Below, piece after piece: positions 27,576 to 36,978 of a DNA stretch of 64,000 nucleotides. The DNA comes from Bradyrhizobium sp. Ce-3. GTDB taxonomy: Bacteria; Pseudomonadota; Alphaproteobacteria; Rhizobiales; Xanthobacteraceae. The notes under the pieces are model-generated. The model made no database searches and was not told the origin of the DNA. It saw nothing but the letters and a program-made list of their open reading frames with translations. The stretch is from positions 1-64,000 of the forward strand of contig NZ_BQUV01000011.1 in assembly GCF_022835695.1 (NCBI RefSeq), written 5' to 3'. The first letter of the stretch is position 1. Each line of letters opens with the position of its first letter. Position numbers and translations under genes: made by a program.

Positions 27576-28211
27576 TTACGCCTCACGCACCACGGTCTTC
27601 AGATAATTATACGCCTTGATGATCTCGATCAGGCGATCCTCGGTAGAGCGGTCGCCGCCATTGGCGTCGGGGTGGTGCTGCTTGACCAGCGCCTTGTACT
27701 TCGACTTGACGTCTTCGAGCGTCGCGCCGGCCCCGAGCCCCATCACCAGCAGCGCCTTGCGCTCGGCGTTCATCACCTTGCGGGTCTCGGGCTTCGGCTC
27801 CGCGCCACCCGGTCCGGGACGCCAGCGGCCGCGGCCGTTGAGCTCGGAGAACACGTGGAACGGATCGGAGGCGGCATCGAGACCGCTCTCCTTCTTGCCG
27901 TTGTTGGCGCCCATCTTCCAGGTCGGACGGTGACCGGTCAGCGCATCCTTCTGGTAGCGCGCGACGTCGTCAGGATTCATGCCCTGGAAGAAATTGTAGG
28001 ACTGGTTGTACTCGCGGACGTGATCGAGACAGAAGTGCCAATACTCGCGCGAATTCTCGCGGCCCTTCGGGGCGCGGTGCGCGCCCTTGTTCTGGCAACC
28101 CGCCCACTCGCAGGCGACCGCCTGCTCGCCGGCCTGCGCCTGGCGCTTCGCACTCACCTTGGTCGGCTTGATGCGAATGGAGTCGAAGAACTTTGATGAA
28201 TCGATCGGCAT
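27576..28211 (-). CDS. J-domain (DnaJ-like) co-chaperone
   Basis: A 211-residue protein with a C-terminal J domain (about residues 150-208) carrying the HPD motif in KQHHPDANGG, and an N-terminal region with a conserved CEWAGCQ...Cys segment that could bind metal. It should stimulate DnaK ATPase activity on particular clients. Start at 28211 has AAAGAGAA just upstream. It is divergent from a BolA-family gene, a pairing common in alphaproteobacteria; BolA proteins work with glutaredoxins in iron-sulfur cluster handling, and a J protein could help. Confidence 0.9.
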   Translation of the reverse strand: MPIDSSKFFDSIRIKPTKVSAKRQAQAGEQAVACEWAGCQNKGAHRAPKGRENSREYWHFCLDHVREYNQSYNFFQGMNPDDVARYQKDALTGHRPTWKMGANNGKKESGLDAASDPFHVFSELNGRGRWRPGPGGAEPKPETRKVMNAERKALLVMGLGAGATLEDVKSKYKALVKQHHPDANGGDRSTEDRLIEIIKAYNYLKTVVREA

Positions 28212-28320
28212 GTTCTCTTTGACTACGCAATGCACAAATCTTCAAGTCTTGACATTGCGCAGACCTCGTTTCCCGCTTGCACCATTGACGAAAAGCTGTC
28301 GCGGACCTAACTCCGCCGCC

Positions 28321-28596
28321 ATGAGCACCAAAGACGCTATCATAAACAAGTTGCGTGAAGCTTTCTTGCCCGAAAGCCTCGACGTCGTCGACGAGTCACA
28401 TCTGCATGAGGGCCACGCCGGCCACAGGCCAGGCGGGGAGACGCATTTCAGGGTATATATTGTGTCTCCGGCCTTCGAAGGGAAGAGCCGGATCGAACGC
28501 CATCGCATGATAAATGCGACGCTGGCGCAGGAACTCGCCGGCTCGGTGCACGCGCTGGCGATCCATGCCCACGGCCCCGGGGAAAAGCCGCGCTAG
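28321..28596 (+). CDS. BolA family protein
   Basis: A 91-residue BolA protein: residues 4-25 helix (IINKLREAFLPESLDVVDES), then HLHEGHAGHRPGGETHFRV and the FEGKSRIERHRMINATLA signature with the conserved His. BolA proteins bind monothiol glutaredoxins through a bridged 2Fe-2S cluster and take part in iron sensing and cluster transfer. It is divergent from the J-domain gene with a 109-bp gap. Confidence 0.93.
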   Translation: MSTKDAIINKLREAFLPESLDVVDESHLHEGHAGHRPGGETHFRVYIVSPAFEGKSRIERHRMINATLAQELAGSVHALAIHAHGPGEKPR

Positions 28597-28705
28597 CTCC
28601 CGCTTGCCGCAAGACGAAGCAGTGGTTTTCCGTTATGAGGATGATACCTCCGGCGATGGGTCCGCTCCATCCGTGAGAACTACGGATGGCATCGCCACGC
28701 TTGAT

Positions 28706-29167
28706 ATGGGGCCATTGATGATCCCTTGCTGGCCACGTTTCCGGTCGATTGTCGCCGCCGCCGGCCTGCTCCTGATCTGCGCGATGCGCCCGGCCTCGGC
28801 GCTGGACATGCCGAGCCCATTCGTCCAGGAGGTGCTGATCAAGAGCATCCTGGTCTCGCTCAACGATGCGGTGGCCGCGAATAACTTCACCGTGTTCCAC
28901 GCCAAGATCTCAAAGCCGTTCCGCGACCAGTTTCCGCCGGACAAGCTGAAGACGATCTTCAAGGATCTGGTCGACAAGCACGCGGTGTTCGACGCCGTGG
29001 TGGCCAAGCCGATCGTGCTCGATGAGGACGCCAAGGTCGATGACAAGGGCGTGCTGCGGCTGAAGGGCCATTTCGACACCACGCCCAAGCAGGTGAAGTA
29101 TCAGCTCGGCTTCATCCCCTCCGACGGCGCGTGGAAGCTGTCGGGCATCTCGATCGATATCGAGTAG
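28706..29167 (+). CDS. Small exported protein of unknown function
   Basis: A 153-residue protein with a Sec signal peptide (FRSIVAAAGLLLICAMRPAS-ALD) and a compact mature domain (VQEVLIKSILVSLNDAVAAN to LGFIPSDGAWKLSGISIDIE). The layout resembles small NTF2/DUF4864-like periplasmic proteins, but I cannot name a family with confidence. The ATG at 28706 or 28718 could be the start; neither has a clear ribosome site. Confidence 0.7.
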   Translation: MGPLMIPCWPRFRSIVAAAGLLLICAMRPASALDMPSPFVQEVLIKSILVSLNDAVAANNFTVFHAKISKPFRDQFPPDKLKTIFKDLVDKHAVFDAVVAKPIVLDEDAKVDDKGVLRLKGHFDTTPKQVKYQLGFIPSDGAWKLSGISIDIE

Positions 29168-29191
29168 AGAGGCACATCCATCAGACCCGTC

Positions 29192-29284
29192 CTGCTGAGG
29201 AGCGCGCAGCGCGTCTCGAAGGATGCACGGCCCGGCTGGTGGCCGTCGACCCTTCGAGACGCGCTACGCGCTCCTCAGGGTGAC
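29192..29284. repeat. Palindromic repeat (CTTCGAGACGCGC family)
   Basis: Inverted repeat with CGCGTCTCGAAGGATGCACG on one side and CCTTCGAGACGCGCTACGCG on the other, ending CTCCTCAGGGTGAC. A second copy lies at 57278-57382. Located between an exported-protein gene and the convergent CorC-like gene. Confidence 0.8.
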
Positions 29285-29316
29285 GGTGATAGGGTCGAGC
29301 TGCACGCGGCGCGAGA

Positions 29317-30621
29317 CTAGAACGCCGTCCCCGCCCGCTTCGGCTTCTCGGGCTCGGCGGCCTCGCGCGGAACGGCGACGATGCGCAGCGCGGTGATGCG
29401 GTTGCGCTCGCGGCGAAGCACGCGGAAGCGGAAGCCGTGGAAGGTGAAGCTCTGGCCGCGATCGGGGATCGAGCGCGCCTCATGGATCACGAGGCCGGCG
29501 ACCGTGGTCGCCTCCTCGTCCGGCAGGCGCCAGTCCATCGCGCGGTTGAGATCGCGGATCGGCACCGAGCCGTCGACCACCACCGAACCGTCCGGCTGGG
29601 CCCGCACGCCGGCGACGACGACGTCGTGCTCGTCGGAGATATCGCCGACGATCTCCTCCAGAATGTCCTCCAGCGTCACCATGCCTTCGACCTCGCCATA
29701 CTCGTCGACCACGAGCGCGAAGTGGGTCTTGCGGCGGCGGAACGCCTTCAACTGCTCGGAGACCGGACGCATCTCCGGCACGAACCAGGGCGGCAGCGCG
29801 ATCGCGGAAGCATCGATCGCCGACATGTCGCCTTCATTGGCGCGGATCGCGCGCAGCAGATCCTTGGCGTGCAGCACGCCGACGATGTTCTCCGGCTTCT
29901 CCCGCCACAGCGGGATCCGGGTGTACTCGCTGGCCAGCACCTCGCGGACCAATTCTTCCGGAGGCAGGTCGGCGTTGACCATGGTCATCTCGGTGCGATG
30001 GACCATCACATCGGAGACCTGCAGCTCGCTGAGGTCCAAGAGCCCGCCGAGCATGTCGCGGTCCTGCTTCTCGACCTTGCCTTCATGGTGCAGCAGATCG
30101 ACCGCGCCGCGCAGGCGCTCGGTCGGTGACAACACCGTCTGATACGCCCCGACCTTGATGCCGAGCAGCTTCATCAACGCCAGCACGATGGTCTCGATGA
30201 TCGTGAGCAGCGGCCCCAGCACGAAGATCGTCAGCCGCATCGGCCGCGCGACCAGCAGCGAGATGCGGTCGGGCGCGTTGATCGCGATGGTCTTCGGCAG
30301 CACCTCGGCGAACACCACGACCATCACGGTCATGACAGCGGTGGCGTAGAGCACGCCGACATCGCCGAACCAGGCGGTGAACACGCCGGTCGCCAGCGCC
30401 GAGGCGCCGATATTGGCGATGTTGTTGCCGAGCAGCAGCGCGCCGATCATGCGCTCGCGCATGGCGAACAGTTTCGAGACGACACCGGCATCGGTGTTGC
30501 CCTGCTTCGACAGCCGCAGCATGCTGGCGCGCGAGGCGCCGGTCAGCGCCGTCTCACTCGCCGCGAAGAACGCGGAGATCAGGAGACAGAGCAGCACGAT
30601 CGAGAAGGTCAACCATCCCAC
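29317..30621 (-). CDS. CNNM/CBS-domain HlyC-CorC family membrane protein
   Basis: A 434-residue protein. A CNNM transmembrane domain spans residues about 1-195 (LLISAFFAASETALTGAS opening), then paired CBS domains (DVMVHRTEM near 205; LVVDEYGEVEGMVTLEDILE near 305-325) and a C-terminal CorC_HlyC domain (from about 345). Relatives act in magnesium or other divalent cation efflux. The start is GTG 30621. It lies 108 bp after aroB on the same strand, with a palindromic repeat between them. Confidence 0.92.
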   Translation of the reverse strand: MGWLTFSIVLLCLLISAFFAASETALTGASRASMLRLSKQGNTDAGVVSKLFAMRERMIGALLLGNNIANIGASALATGVFTAWFGDVGVLYATAVMTVMVVVFAEVLPKTIAINAPDRISLLVARPMRLTIFVLGPLLTIIETIVLALMKLLGIKVGAYQTVLSPTERLRGAVDLLHHEGKVEKQDRDMLGGLLDLSELQVSDVMVHRTEMTMVNADLPPEELVREVLASEYTRIPLWREKPENIVGVLHAKDLLRAIRANEGDMSAIDASAIALPPWFVPEMRPVSEQLKAFRRRKTHFALVVDEYGEVEGMVTLEDILEEIVGDISDEHDVVVAGVRAQPDGSVVVDGSVPIRDLNRAMDWRLPDEEATTVAGLVIHEARSIPDRGQSFTFHGFRFRVLRRERNRITALRIVAVPREAAEPEKPKRAGTAF

Positions 30622-30638
30622 TGACTTGATCCGTGGCT

Positions 30639-30689
30639 AGAGCATGATCCGGAAAAGTGTGTAGCGGATTTCCGGGAGGATCATGCTCA
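30639..30689. repeat. AGCATGATCCGGAAAAGTG palindromic repeat
   Basis: Inverted repeat with AGCATGATCC at the left and its complement GGATCATGCT at the right around GGAAAAGTGTGTAGCGGATTT. This is a familiar alphaproteobacterial intergenic repeat. It sits in the aroB-CorC gap. Confidence 0.8.
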
Positions 30690-30729
30690 AATCAAACAAG
30701 ATGACGATCCGAAGCAGGCTCATTCCGCT

Positions 30730-31872
30730 CTAGGCCTTGAGCTTGGCTTGCAGGAAGTCGCGCACCGGCTGCGGCTCGACATTGTTGGCGATCACGGCAC
30801 GGCCGACCGCCTCCAGCAGGATGAAGGTCAGCTTGCCGCGCTTGACCTTCTTGTCCTGCGCCATCAGCGCCAGGAGCGCGTCGGCGTCGGCGAGCCCTTC
30901 CTGCGTGAAGCCCGCGATATCCTGCAGGCGCGTCGGCAACCCTACCGCAGAAAGATGACGCGCGATGCGCGTCGCATCGTCGTTCGAGATCATGCCGAGC
31001 TGGGCGGAGAATTCCGCCGCGAGCACCATGCCGACCGAGACGCCCTCGCCGTGGAACAGGCGGTCGGAGAAGCCGGTCGCGGCTTCCAGCGCATGGCCGA
31101 AGGTGTGGCCGAGATTGAGCAGCGCGCGTTCGCCGGTCTCGCGCTCGTCGCGGGAGACGATTTCGGCCTTGGCGCGGCAGGAGGTTGCGATCGCGTGCTC
31201 GCGCCCCGCACCGCCGGTGAAGATGTCGCCATGGTTCTCTTCGAGCCAGGCGAAGAACGCCTCGTCGCCGAGGATGCCGTATTTCGCCACCTCGGCATAG
31301 CCGGCGCGGAACTGGCGCGGCGACAGCGTATCGAGCACCGAAGTGTCGGCGATCACGAGCACCGGCTGGTGGAAGGCGCCGATCAGGTTCTTGCCCTGCG
31401 GCGAGTTGATGCCGGTCTTGCCGCCGACCGAGGAATCGACCTGCGCCAGCAGCGAGGTCGGCACCTGCACGAAATCGACGCCACGGCGCAGGATCGCGGC
31501 CGCAAAGCCGGCGAGATCGCCGACCACGCCGCCGCCGAGCGCGATCACCAGATCGTTGCGCTCGATCTTGGCCGCGATCAGCGCCTCGCTGACCTGCGTC
31601 AGGGTGGCGTAGCACTTCGAGCCCTCGCCCTCCTCGACGACGATCCGCGACGTCGGCACGCCTGCCGCCGCAAGCGACGCCTCGGCCGGCTCCAGCCAGT
31701 GTTTGGCAACGGTGCGGTCGGTGACGATGGCGGTGCGCACGCCGGGCCGCAGCGCCGCGACGCGTTCGCCGAGCGAGGCCAGCACGTCGCGGCCGATGAC
31801 GATGTCATAGGCGCGGTCGCCGAGCGCGACGTCGACGGTAACGGAGGCGGAATGTTTCAAGGGCGCAGTCAT
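30730..31872 (-). CDS. aroB: 3-dehydroquinate synthase
   Basis: A 380-residue shikimate-pathway enzyme that turns DAHP into 3-dehydroquinate using NAD and zinc. Motifs: NDLVIALGGGVVGDLAGFAA, the QVPTSLLAQVDSSVGGKTGI block, and the metal-binding LNLGHTFGHALE and FHGEGVSVGM histidines. The start overlaps the aroK stop (ATGA), so aroK-aroB are translationally coupled as in most proteobacteria. Confidence 0.97.
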   Translation of the reverse strand: MTAPLKHSASVTVDVALGDRAYDIVIGRDVLASLGERVAALRPGVRTAIVTDRTVAKHWLEPAEASLAAAGVPTSRIVVEEGEGSKCYATLTQVSEALIAAKIERNDLVIALGGGVVGDLAGFAAAILRRGVDFVQVPTSLLAQVDSSVGGKTGINSPQGKNLIGAFHQPVLVIADTSVLDTLSPRQFRAGYAEVAKYGILGDEAFFAWLEENHGDIFTGGAGREHAIATSCRAKAEIVSRDERETGERALLNLGHTFGHALEAATGFSDRLFHGEGVSVGMVLAAEFSAQLGMISNDDATRIARHLSAVGLPTRLQDIAGFTQEGLADADALLALMAQDKKVKRGKLTFILLEAVGRAVIANNVEPQPVRDFLQAKLKA

Positions 31873-32501
31873 GAGGTCGCGTTCAATCCATCAGATGGTG
31901 GCTCGTCGGCCGGACGCACGCCGCACAGATGTGCATGCAGGGCCGCGAGGCATTCGTCGACAATGCGGTCGTGCGGCACGTCGCGGGAAGCTATCGTCAG
32001 GTCGGCGGTCTGGTAGACCGGCTCGCGCTCGCCGAGCAGCCGGTTCACCGTCGCCTCGGGGTCGGCGGTCTGCAGCAGCGGACGATCGGCGCGGCGGCGG
32101 ACCCGGCGCATGATGATATCGCTGTCGGCCTTGAGCCAGATTGACACGGCGCGGTCGCGGATCCGGCTGCGGGTCTCCTCGCGCATGAAGGCGCCGCCGC
32201 CGGTCGCCAGCACCACCGGGCCATTGCCGAGGATGCGGGCGATCACCCGGGCCTCGCCATCGCGGAAATACGGCTCGCCCTTGCTCTCGAAGATCTCCGG
32301 TATCGTCATGTCCGCCGCCGTCTCGATCTCGGTGTCGGCGTCGGTGAACGGCAGCTTGAGCCGTGCCGCCATCCGCCGGCCGATGGTCGACTTGCCCGCC
32401 CCCATCATGCCGACCAGCACGATCGACCGCGTCCCCAGCGCGGCCGCGATGTCGGCCTCCAGGGTCGGGTGGGTGGGCGCCGGGACGGCTGCGTCGGACA
32501 T
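31869..32501 (-). CDS. aroK: Shikimate kinase
   Basis: Phosphorylates shikimate at the 3-hydroxyl with ATP. Walker A is GMMGAGKSTIGRRMA; DTEIE and the FRDGEARV/LATGGGAF shikimate-binding motifs follow; the lid Arg lies in RADRPLL. Start at 32501 (210 residues) is chosen; the frame stays open for 15 more codons to 32546, with no good ribosome site at either. It is first in aroK-aroB and divergent from a small membrane-protein gene. Confidence 0.95.
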   Translation of the reverse strand: MSDAAVPAPTHPTLEADIAAALGTRSIVLVGMMGAGKSTIGRRMAARLKLPFTDADTEIETAADMTIPEIFESKGEPYFRDGEARVIARILGNGPVVLATGGGAFMREETRSRIRDRAVSIWLKADSDIIMRRVRRRADRPLLQTADPEATVNRLLGEREPVYQTADLTIASRDVPHDRIVDECLAALHAHLCGVRPADEPPSDGLNATS

Positions 32502-32646
32502 CAAAAAGCTCGGATATTGGGACGAATTGTTCGGAATTCGAGCCACCTATACTACCCCCGGCGATACCGTTACCAGCGACTCTTGCAACGGTGCGGGGAA
32601 CATGTTGGATGATTTCATTGGTTAATTCGCCGCCCGAGTCGCCTCC

Positions 32647-32793
32647 ATGCCCAGCCTGTTCCGCTTCCTGACGGTCGTCGCCGTGATTTTCGGGATCGGC
32701 TACGGCATCGTCTTCGCGCTGGCGAATTACGTACAGCCGAAACCGCGGGAAATGACGGTGACCATCCCGCCGGATAAGTTCCTCAAGAAATAG
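32647..32793 (+). CDS. 48-residue single-helix membrane protein
   Basis: A short gene: MPSLFRFLTVVAVIFGIGYG, continuing through one transmembrane helix (to about residue 27), then a proline-rich tail ending PPDKFLKK. It lies 16 bp upstream of xerD on the same strand and divergent from aroK. I believe similar small ORFs stand at this place in related genomes, but this is from memory. Function unknown. It could be cotranscribed with xerD. Confidence 0.7.
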   Translation: MPSLFRFLTVVAVIFGIGYGIVFALANYVQPKPREMTVTIPPDKFLKK

Positions 32794-32809
32794 ACGCTAT
32801 GATTCCGGC

Positions 32810-33817
32810 ATGCCCGCTGCTGCCAAAAATCCCGCCAAGACCGAAGCCAAGACCCAGGCCAGGTCCCCCGCAAAATCCTCCGACGCCAAGCTGACGGCGC
32901 TGTTCCTCGACATGCTCGCCGCGGAACAGGGTGCCGGAGTCAACACGCTCGACGCCTATCGGCGCGACCTCACCGATTTCTCCGACTACCTCGCCCATGC
33001 CGGCGCCGATTTCACCAGCGCCGATACCGAGGCGCTGCGCGGCTACCTCGCCGACCTGGACACGCGGGGCTTCAAGTCGACCAGCGTGGCGCGGCGGCTG
33101 TCGGCGATGCGGCATCTCTACCGCTTCCTGCTCAACGAACGTATCCGTGGCGATGATCCGGCCGCGATCCTGTCCGGGCCGAAGCGCGGCCGCGGCCTGC
33201 CCAAGGTGCTGTCGATCGCCGACGTCGACCGCATGCTGACCCGCGCCAAGGAGCTGACCCAGACCGACGTCTCGCCGGCGCAGCGGCTGCGCGCACTGCG
33301 GCTGTATTGCCTGCTCGAGGTGCTCTACGCCACCGGCCTGCGCGTCTCCGAGCTGGTGTCGCTGCCGGTCTCCGCGGCACGCCGCGACGCGCGGATGATC
33401 GTGGTGCGCGGCAAGGGCAACAAGGAGCGGCTGGTGCCGCTGAACGACGCCTCGCGCCAGGCGATGGCGGACTACCTCGCTGCGCTGGAGGTGATGCAGC
33501 CGAAGGCGAAGAAGGCAGCAGCATCGAAATGGCTGTTTCCGTCCTCCGGCGAGAGCGGCCATCTGACCCGGCAGCATTTCGCCCGCGACCTCAAGGAGCT
33601 CGCGAGCGCCTCCGGCCTCGCGCCGCGGCTGGTGTCGCCGCACGTGCTGCGTCATGCGTTTGCCAGCCATTTGCTGCACAATGGCGCGGACCTGCGCATC
33701 GTGCAGACCCTGCTCGGCCACACCGATATTTCCACCACCCAGATCTACACCCATGTGGTGGAGGAGCGGCTGAAGAGCTTGGTCCGCGACCTGCACCCGC
33801 TGGCGGAGAAGCCCTAG
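32810..33817 (+). CDS. xerD: Tyrosine recombinase XerD
   Basis: A 335-residue site-specific recombinase that, with XerC, resolves chromosome dimers at dif. The SAM-like N-terminal domain (TLDAYRRDLTDFSDYLAHAG) is followed by a catalytic domain with Arg in YATGLRVSELVSL, His-x-x-Arg in SPHVLRHAFASHLL, His in LLGHTDIS and Tyr in TTQIYTHV. An extra basic, alanine-rich leader of about 30 residues precedes the usual start. The chromosomal setting between aroK and accA is that of a core gene, not a phage integrase. Confidence 0.93.
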   Translation: MPAAAKNPAKTEAKTQARSPAKSSDAKLTALFLDMLAAEQGAGVNTLDAYRRDLTDFSDYLAHAGADFTSADTEALRGYLADLDTRGFKSTSVARRLSAMRHLYRFLLNERIRGDDPAAILSGPKRGRGLPKVLSIADVDRMLTRAKELTQTDVSPAQRLRALRLYCLLEVLYATGLRVSELVSLPVSAARRDARMIVVRGKGNKERLVPLNDASRQAMADYLAALEVMQPKAKKAAASKWLFPSSGESGHLTRQHFARDLKELASASGLAPRLVSPHVLRHAFASHLLHNGADLRIVQTLLGHTDISTTQIYTHVVEERLKSLVRDLHPLAEKP

Positions 33818-33823
33818 ACACCC

Positions 33824-33910
33824 GTAGCCCGGATGGAGCGCAAGCGAAATCCGGGGACTGTATCGGCGGAAATACCATTCCCGGATTGCGCTTCGCTCCA
33901 TCCGGGCTAC
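33824..33910. repeat. Palindromic REP element
   Basis: Same family as 18149-18234 and 27309-27396, with GTAGCCCGGATGGAGCG at one end and its complement at the other. It starts 7 bp after the xerD stop. Confidence 0.85.
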
Positions 33911-34089
33911 GGGCTACGAGCAATCCGCCTTGACTTCCGCCGCATCTCCGCAGAAAGAGCGTCACCTGCCTGCGATCCCGAAGCGTGCATTCCACCTGAA
34001 TGCGCGTTAACCGATTGAAGTTACAAAACTTCTCTTGTCACCGCCGAAACCGCTTCGCCCCTCGCATTGTTCCTCCCTATATTGAGTTG

Positions 34090-35052
34090 ATGCCCGACCC
34101 GATGCGCAGCTATCTCGACTTCGAAAAACCCGTCGCCGAGCTTGAATCCAAGATCGACGAGTTGCGGGCGCTTGCCGCAAGCGGCAGCGACATCGGCGAC
34201 GAGGTCGCGCGGATCGAGGACAAGGCCGCGCAGGCGCTGACCGATCTCTATGCCAACCTGACGCCGTGGCAGAAGACGCTGGTGGCGCGGCATCCGCAGC
34301 GGCCGCACTTCACCGATTTCATCGGCGGCCTGATCACCGAATTCACCCCGATGGCCGGCGACCGCAAGTTCGCCGACGACGAGGCCCTGATCGGCGGCTT
34401 CGGCCGCTTCCGCGGCGAGAGCATCTGCGTGGTCGGCCAGGAGAAGGGCGCCACCACCGACAGCCGCATCAAGCACAATTTCGGCATGGCGCGCCCCGAA
34501 GGCTACCGCAAGGCGGTGCGCCTGATGGAGATGGCCGACCGCTTCGGCATCCCGGTGCTGTCGATCGTCGATTCCGCCGGCGCCTATCCCGGCATCGGCG
34601 CCGAGGAGCGCGGCCAGGCCGAGGCGATCGCGCGCTCGACCGACGCCTGCCTGTCGCTCGGCGTGCCCAACGTCGCGATCGTCACCGGCGAAGGCATGTC
34701 GGGCGGCGCCATCGCCATCACCACGGCGAACCGCGTGCTGATGATGGAGCACGCGATCTACAGCGTGATCTCGCCGGAGGCGGCGTCCTCGATCCTGTGG
34801 CGCGACGGCACCAAGGCGCAGGAAGCCGCCAACAGCATGAAGATCACCGCGCAGGACATGCTGCGCTTCGGCGTGATCGACCAGATCCTCAAGGAGCCCT
34901 CCGGCGGCGCTCATCGCGACCCCGCCGCGATGATCGCGACCACGGGCGACGCCATCGCCCAGGCGCTGAACGACCTACGAAATCTTGATCCGGACGCGAT
35001 TCGCAAGCAGCGGCGCCAGAAGTTCCTGGATATCGGCCGCAAGCTCGGCTGA
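34090..35052 (+). CDS. accA: Acetyl-CoA carboxylase carboxyltransferase subunit alpha
   Basis: A 320-residue subunit that, with AccD, moves the carboxyl group from biotin to acetyl-CoA in the first step of fatty-acid synthesis. Typical blocks: YLDFEKPVAELESKIDELR at the N-terminus, HPQRPHFTDFI, GQEKG, FGMARPEGYRKA, and IVTGEGMSGGAIAI. The open frame extends to 34000 but the ATG at 34090 gives the family N-terminus. Confidence 0.97.
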   Translation: MPDPMRSYLDFEKPVAELESKIDELRALAASGSDIGDEVARIEDKAAQALTDLYANLTPWQKTLVARHPQRPHFTDFIGGLITEFTPMAGDRKFADDEALIGGFGRFRGESICVVGQEKGATTDSRIKHNFGMARPEGYRKAVRLMEMADRFGIPVLSIVDSAGAYPGIGAEERGQAEAIARSTDACLSLGVPNVAIVTGEGMSGGAIAITTANRVLMMEHAIYSVISPEAASSILWRDGTKAQEAANSMKITAQDMLRFGVIDQILKEPSGGAHRDPAAMIATTGDAIAQALNDLRNLDPDAIRKQRRQKFLDIGRKLG

Positions 35053-35215
35053 CCTGCGCAAATCGCCGTGATTTTCGCCCAAATCGACCAATTTTGCCGC
35101 AATTGAGCCCCGAGCCGGGTCTTTAACGTTCCTTGAACCATGCCTGCTACGGTGAGAGCCGTCAGCCCCGGTTCAGGTTGCGAGCAGGGGTGGTCGAAGG
35201 CTAATATTTTACACA

Positions 35216-36754
35216 ATGGCTTCAGGGCATGTTCGCCGTGTTGGGGTCGCGAAAATCGCCCGGTGGGTGTGGAGCTCGGACTTGACTCATCGCACGCTCG
35301 TACGCGCGCTTCTGACTTCGGCGGTCCTCGCCGCGGGTGTCATGCTCGCCGGCTGTGACAGCGACCAGATCTCGCTCGCCCAGAACGCCAAGGCCAACCA
35401 GCCGGTCCCGCCCAAGCTCGTCGCCGCCATGGCCGAGAAGGACATGGACATGCAGTCGCCGATGCTGGTGCGGCTGTTCAAGCAGGAAGCCGAGCTCGAG
35501 GTCTGGAAGCAGGATCGCTCCGGCCGCATGGCGCTGCTGAAGACCTATCCGATCTGCCGCTGGTCGGGCGATCTGGGCCCGAAGGTCCGCGAAGGCGACC
35601 GCCAGGCGCCCGAAGGGTTCTACTCGATCAACCCGAGCCAGATGAACCCGCAGTCGGCCTACTATTTGTCGTTCAACACCGGCTATCCCAACGCGTTCGA
35701 CAAGGCGCTCGGCCGCACCGGCTCGCAGCTGATGGTGCATGGCGACTGTTCGTCGCGCGGCTGCTACGCGATGACCGACGAGCAGATCGCGGAAATCTAT
35801 TCGCTCGGCCGCGAGTCGTTCTTCGGCGGCCAGAAGGCGTTCCAGCTGCAGGCCTATCCGTTCCGGATGACGCCGGTGAACATGGCCAAGCACCGCAACA
35901 ATCCGAACATGCCTTTCTGGAAGATGATCAAGGAAGGCTATGATCATTTCGAGGTGACCAAGCAGGAGCCGAAGGTCGACTTCTGCGAGAAGAAATACGT
36001 GTTCGACGCGGTCAAGGCCCCGAATGCGACCCGCGATCCGGTGTTCGACGCCGCCGCCAAGTGCCCGGCCTATGTGATCCCCGACGAGATCGCGAGCGCG
36101 GTGCGCGAGAAGGAGCAGCAGGACGCCGCCGAGACCGCCAAGCTGGTGTCCAAGGGCACGCCCGTTGCCCGCCTCAACACCGGCATCGACGGCGGCATGA
36201 ACGCGATCTTCGCCTCGAAGATTCCGGAAGGAAACACCGGTCTCTCCGAAGGCGGCGACAGCCAGGCGCTGCAGTCGATGGCGCTGGCGCGCGCGCCCGG
36301 CACGATCCCCGGCACGGTCAATCCGCCGCGGCCGAACATCGCGCCCCAACAGGAAGAGCCGGTCGTGGCGACGACGTCGTCGACGACGACAGCGCCGCCG
36401 GCCAACACCCGCGTCGCTTCGGCGAACGCCTCCGACAAGTCCGAGGGCTTCTTCTCGAGCTTCGCCCGCAAGGTCGGCATCGGCGGCGCCACCGCCGACG
36501 CCAGCAGGACGAGCGCGCCGGCTCCGGCCGCTGCCGCACCGGCCAAGCCGAAGGTCGCCGAGGCCAAGCCGCAATCGGTGGTACGCGTCGCCCCGAAGGC
36601 GGAGCCGAAGCAGGCCGCCAAGCCCGCGCCGAAGCCGCAGGTCACCAACACCGCCGCCGCCGCACCGGCCGCGAGCTCGTCGACCCAGCTCGCCGGCTCC
36701 GCACCGGTCGTGCAGACCAACTCGTTCGACACCCGCTTCTCCGCGGTGAAGTAG
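35216..36754 (+). CDS. YafK-type L,D-transpeptidase lipoprotein with Ala/Pro-rich tail
   Basis: A YkuD-domain protein (512 residues from ATG 35216). A TTG at 35284, with GGAGC upstream, would place the start right at the lipoprotein signal (lipobox VMLAGC). The catalytic region has YLSFNTGYPNAFD and HGDCSSRGCYAM, with the HG...S.GC motif of L,D-transpeptidases. After residue about 380 comes a long low-complexity tail rich in Ala, Pro and Lys, likely spanning to peptidoglycan. It should cross-link or trim peptidoglycan, or attach proteins to it, from the membrane. No partner gene is adjacent. Confidence 0.88.
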   Translation: MASGHVRRVGVAKIARWVWSSDLTHRTLVRALLTSAVLAAGVMLAGCDSDQISLAQNAKANQPVPPKLVAAMAEKDMDMQSPMLVRLFKQEAELEVWKQDRSGRMALLKTYPICRWSGDLGPKVREGDRQAPEGFYSINPSQMNPQSAYYLSFNTGYPNAFDKALGRTGSQLMVHGDCSSRGCYAMTDEQIAEIYSLGRESFFGGQKAFQLQAYPFRMTPVNMAKHRNNPNMPFWKMIKEGYDHFEVTKQEPKVDFCEKKYVFDAVKAPNATRDPVFDAAAKCPAYVIPDEIASAVREKEQQDAAETAKLVSKGTPVARLNTGIDGGMNAIFASKIPEGNTGLSEGGDSQALQSMALARAPGTIPGTVNPPRPNIAPQQEEPVVATTSSTTTAPPANTRVASANASDKSEGFFSSFARKVGIGGATADASRTSAPAPAAAAPAKPKVAEAKPQSVVRVAPKAEPKQAAKPAPKPQVTNTAAAAPAASSSTQLAGSAPVVQTNSFDTRFSAVK

Positions 36755-36978
36755 ACGCGGCACGACTGCGCCGCGACGCCATTCGGTAGCGATCCCGCCG
36801 ACTCAGCGTCGCCCCGGCGAAGGCCGGGACGACGTCGAGTATGTTGCGCGATCTGTAGGTCAAACTTCCGTATCCCCGCGACATGAATCGCCGCAGCGTT
36901 GCTCTGCCACATTCCTCTTGCCAACCACCTATCGACGATCGTCAGATCACGCACGCGGGGCACAGCCGGGAGATTGCG

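Noticed and set aside
32810-33817. xerD as the integrase of a local mobile island
   Set aside because: Length, motifs and position between aroK and accA are those of the chromosomal XerD; it is 16 kb from the secA repeat.
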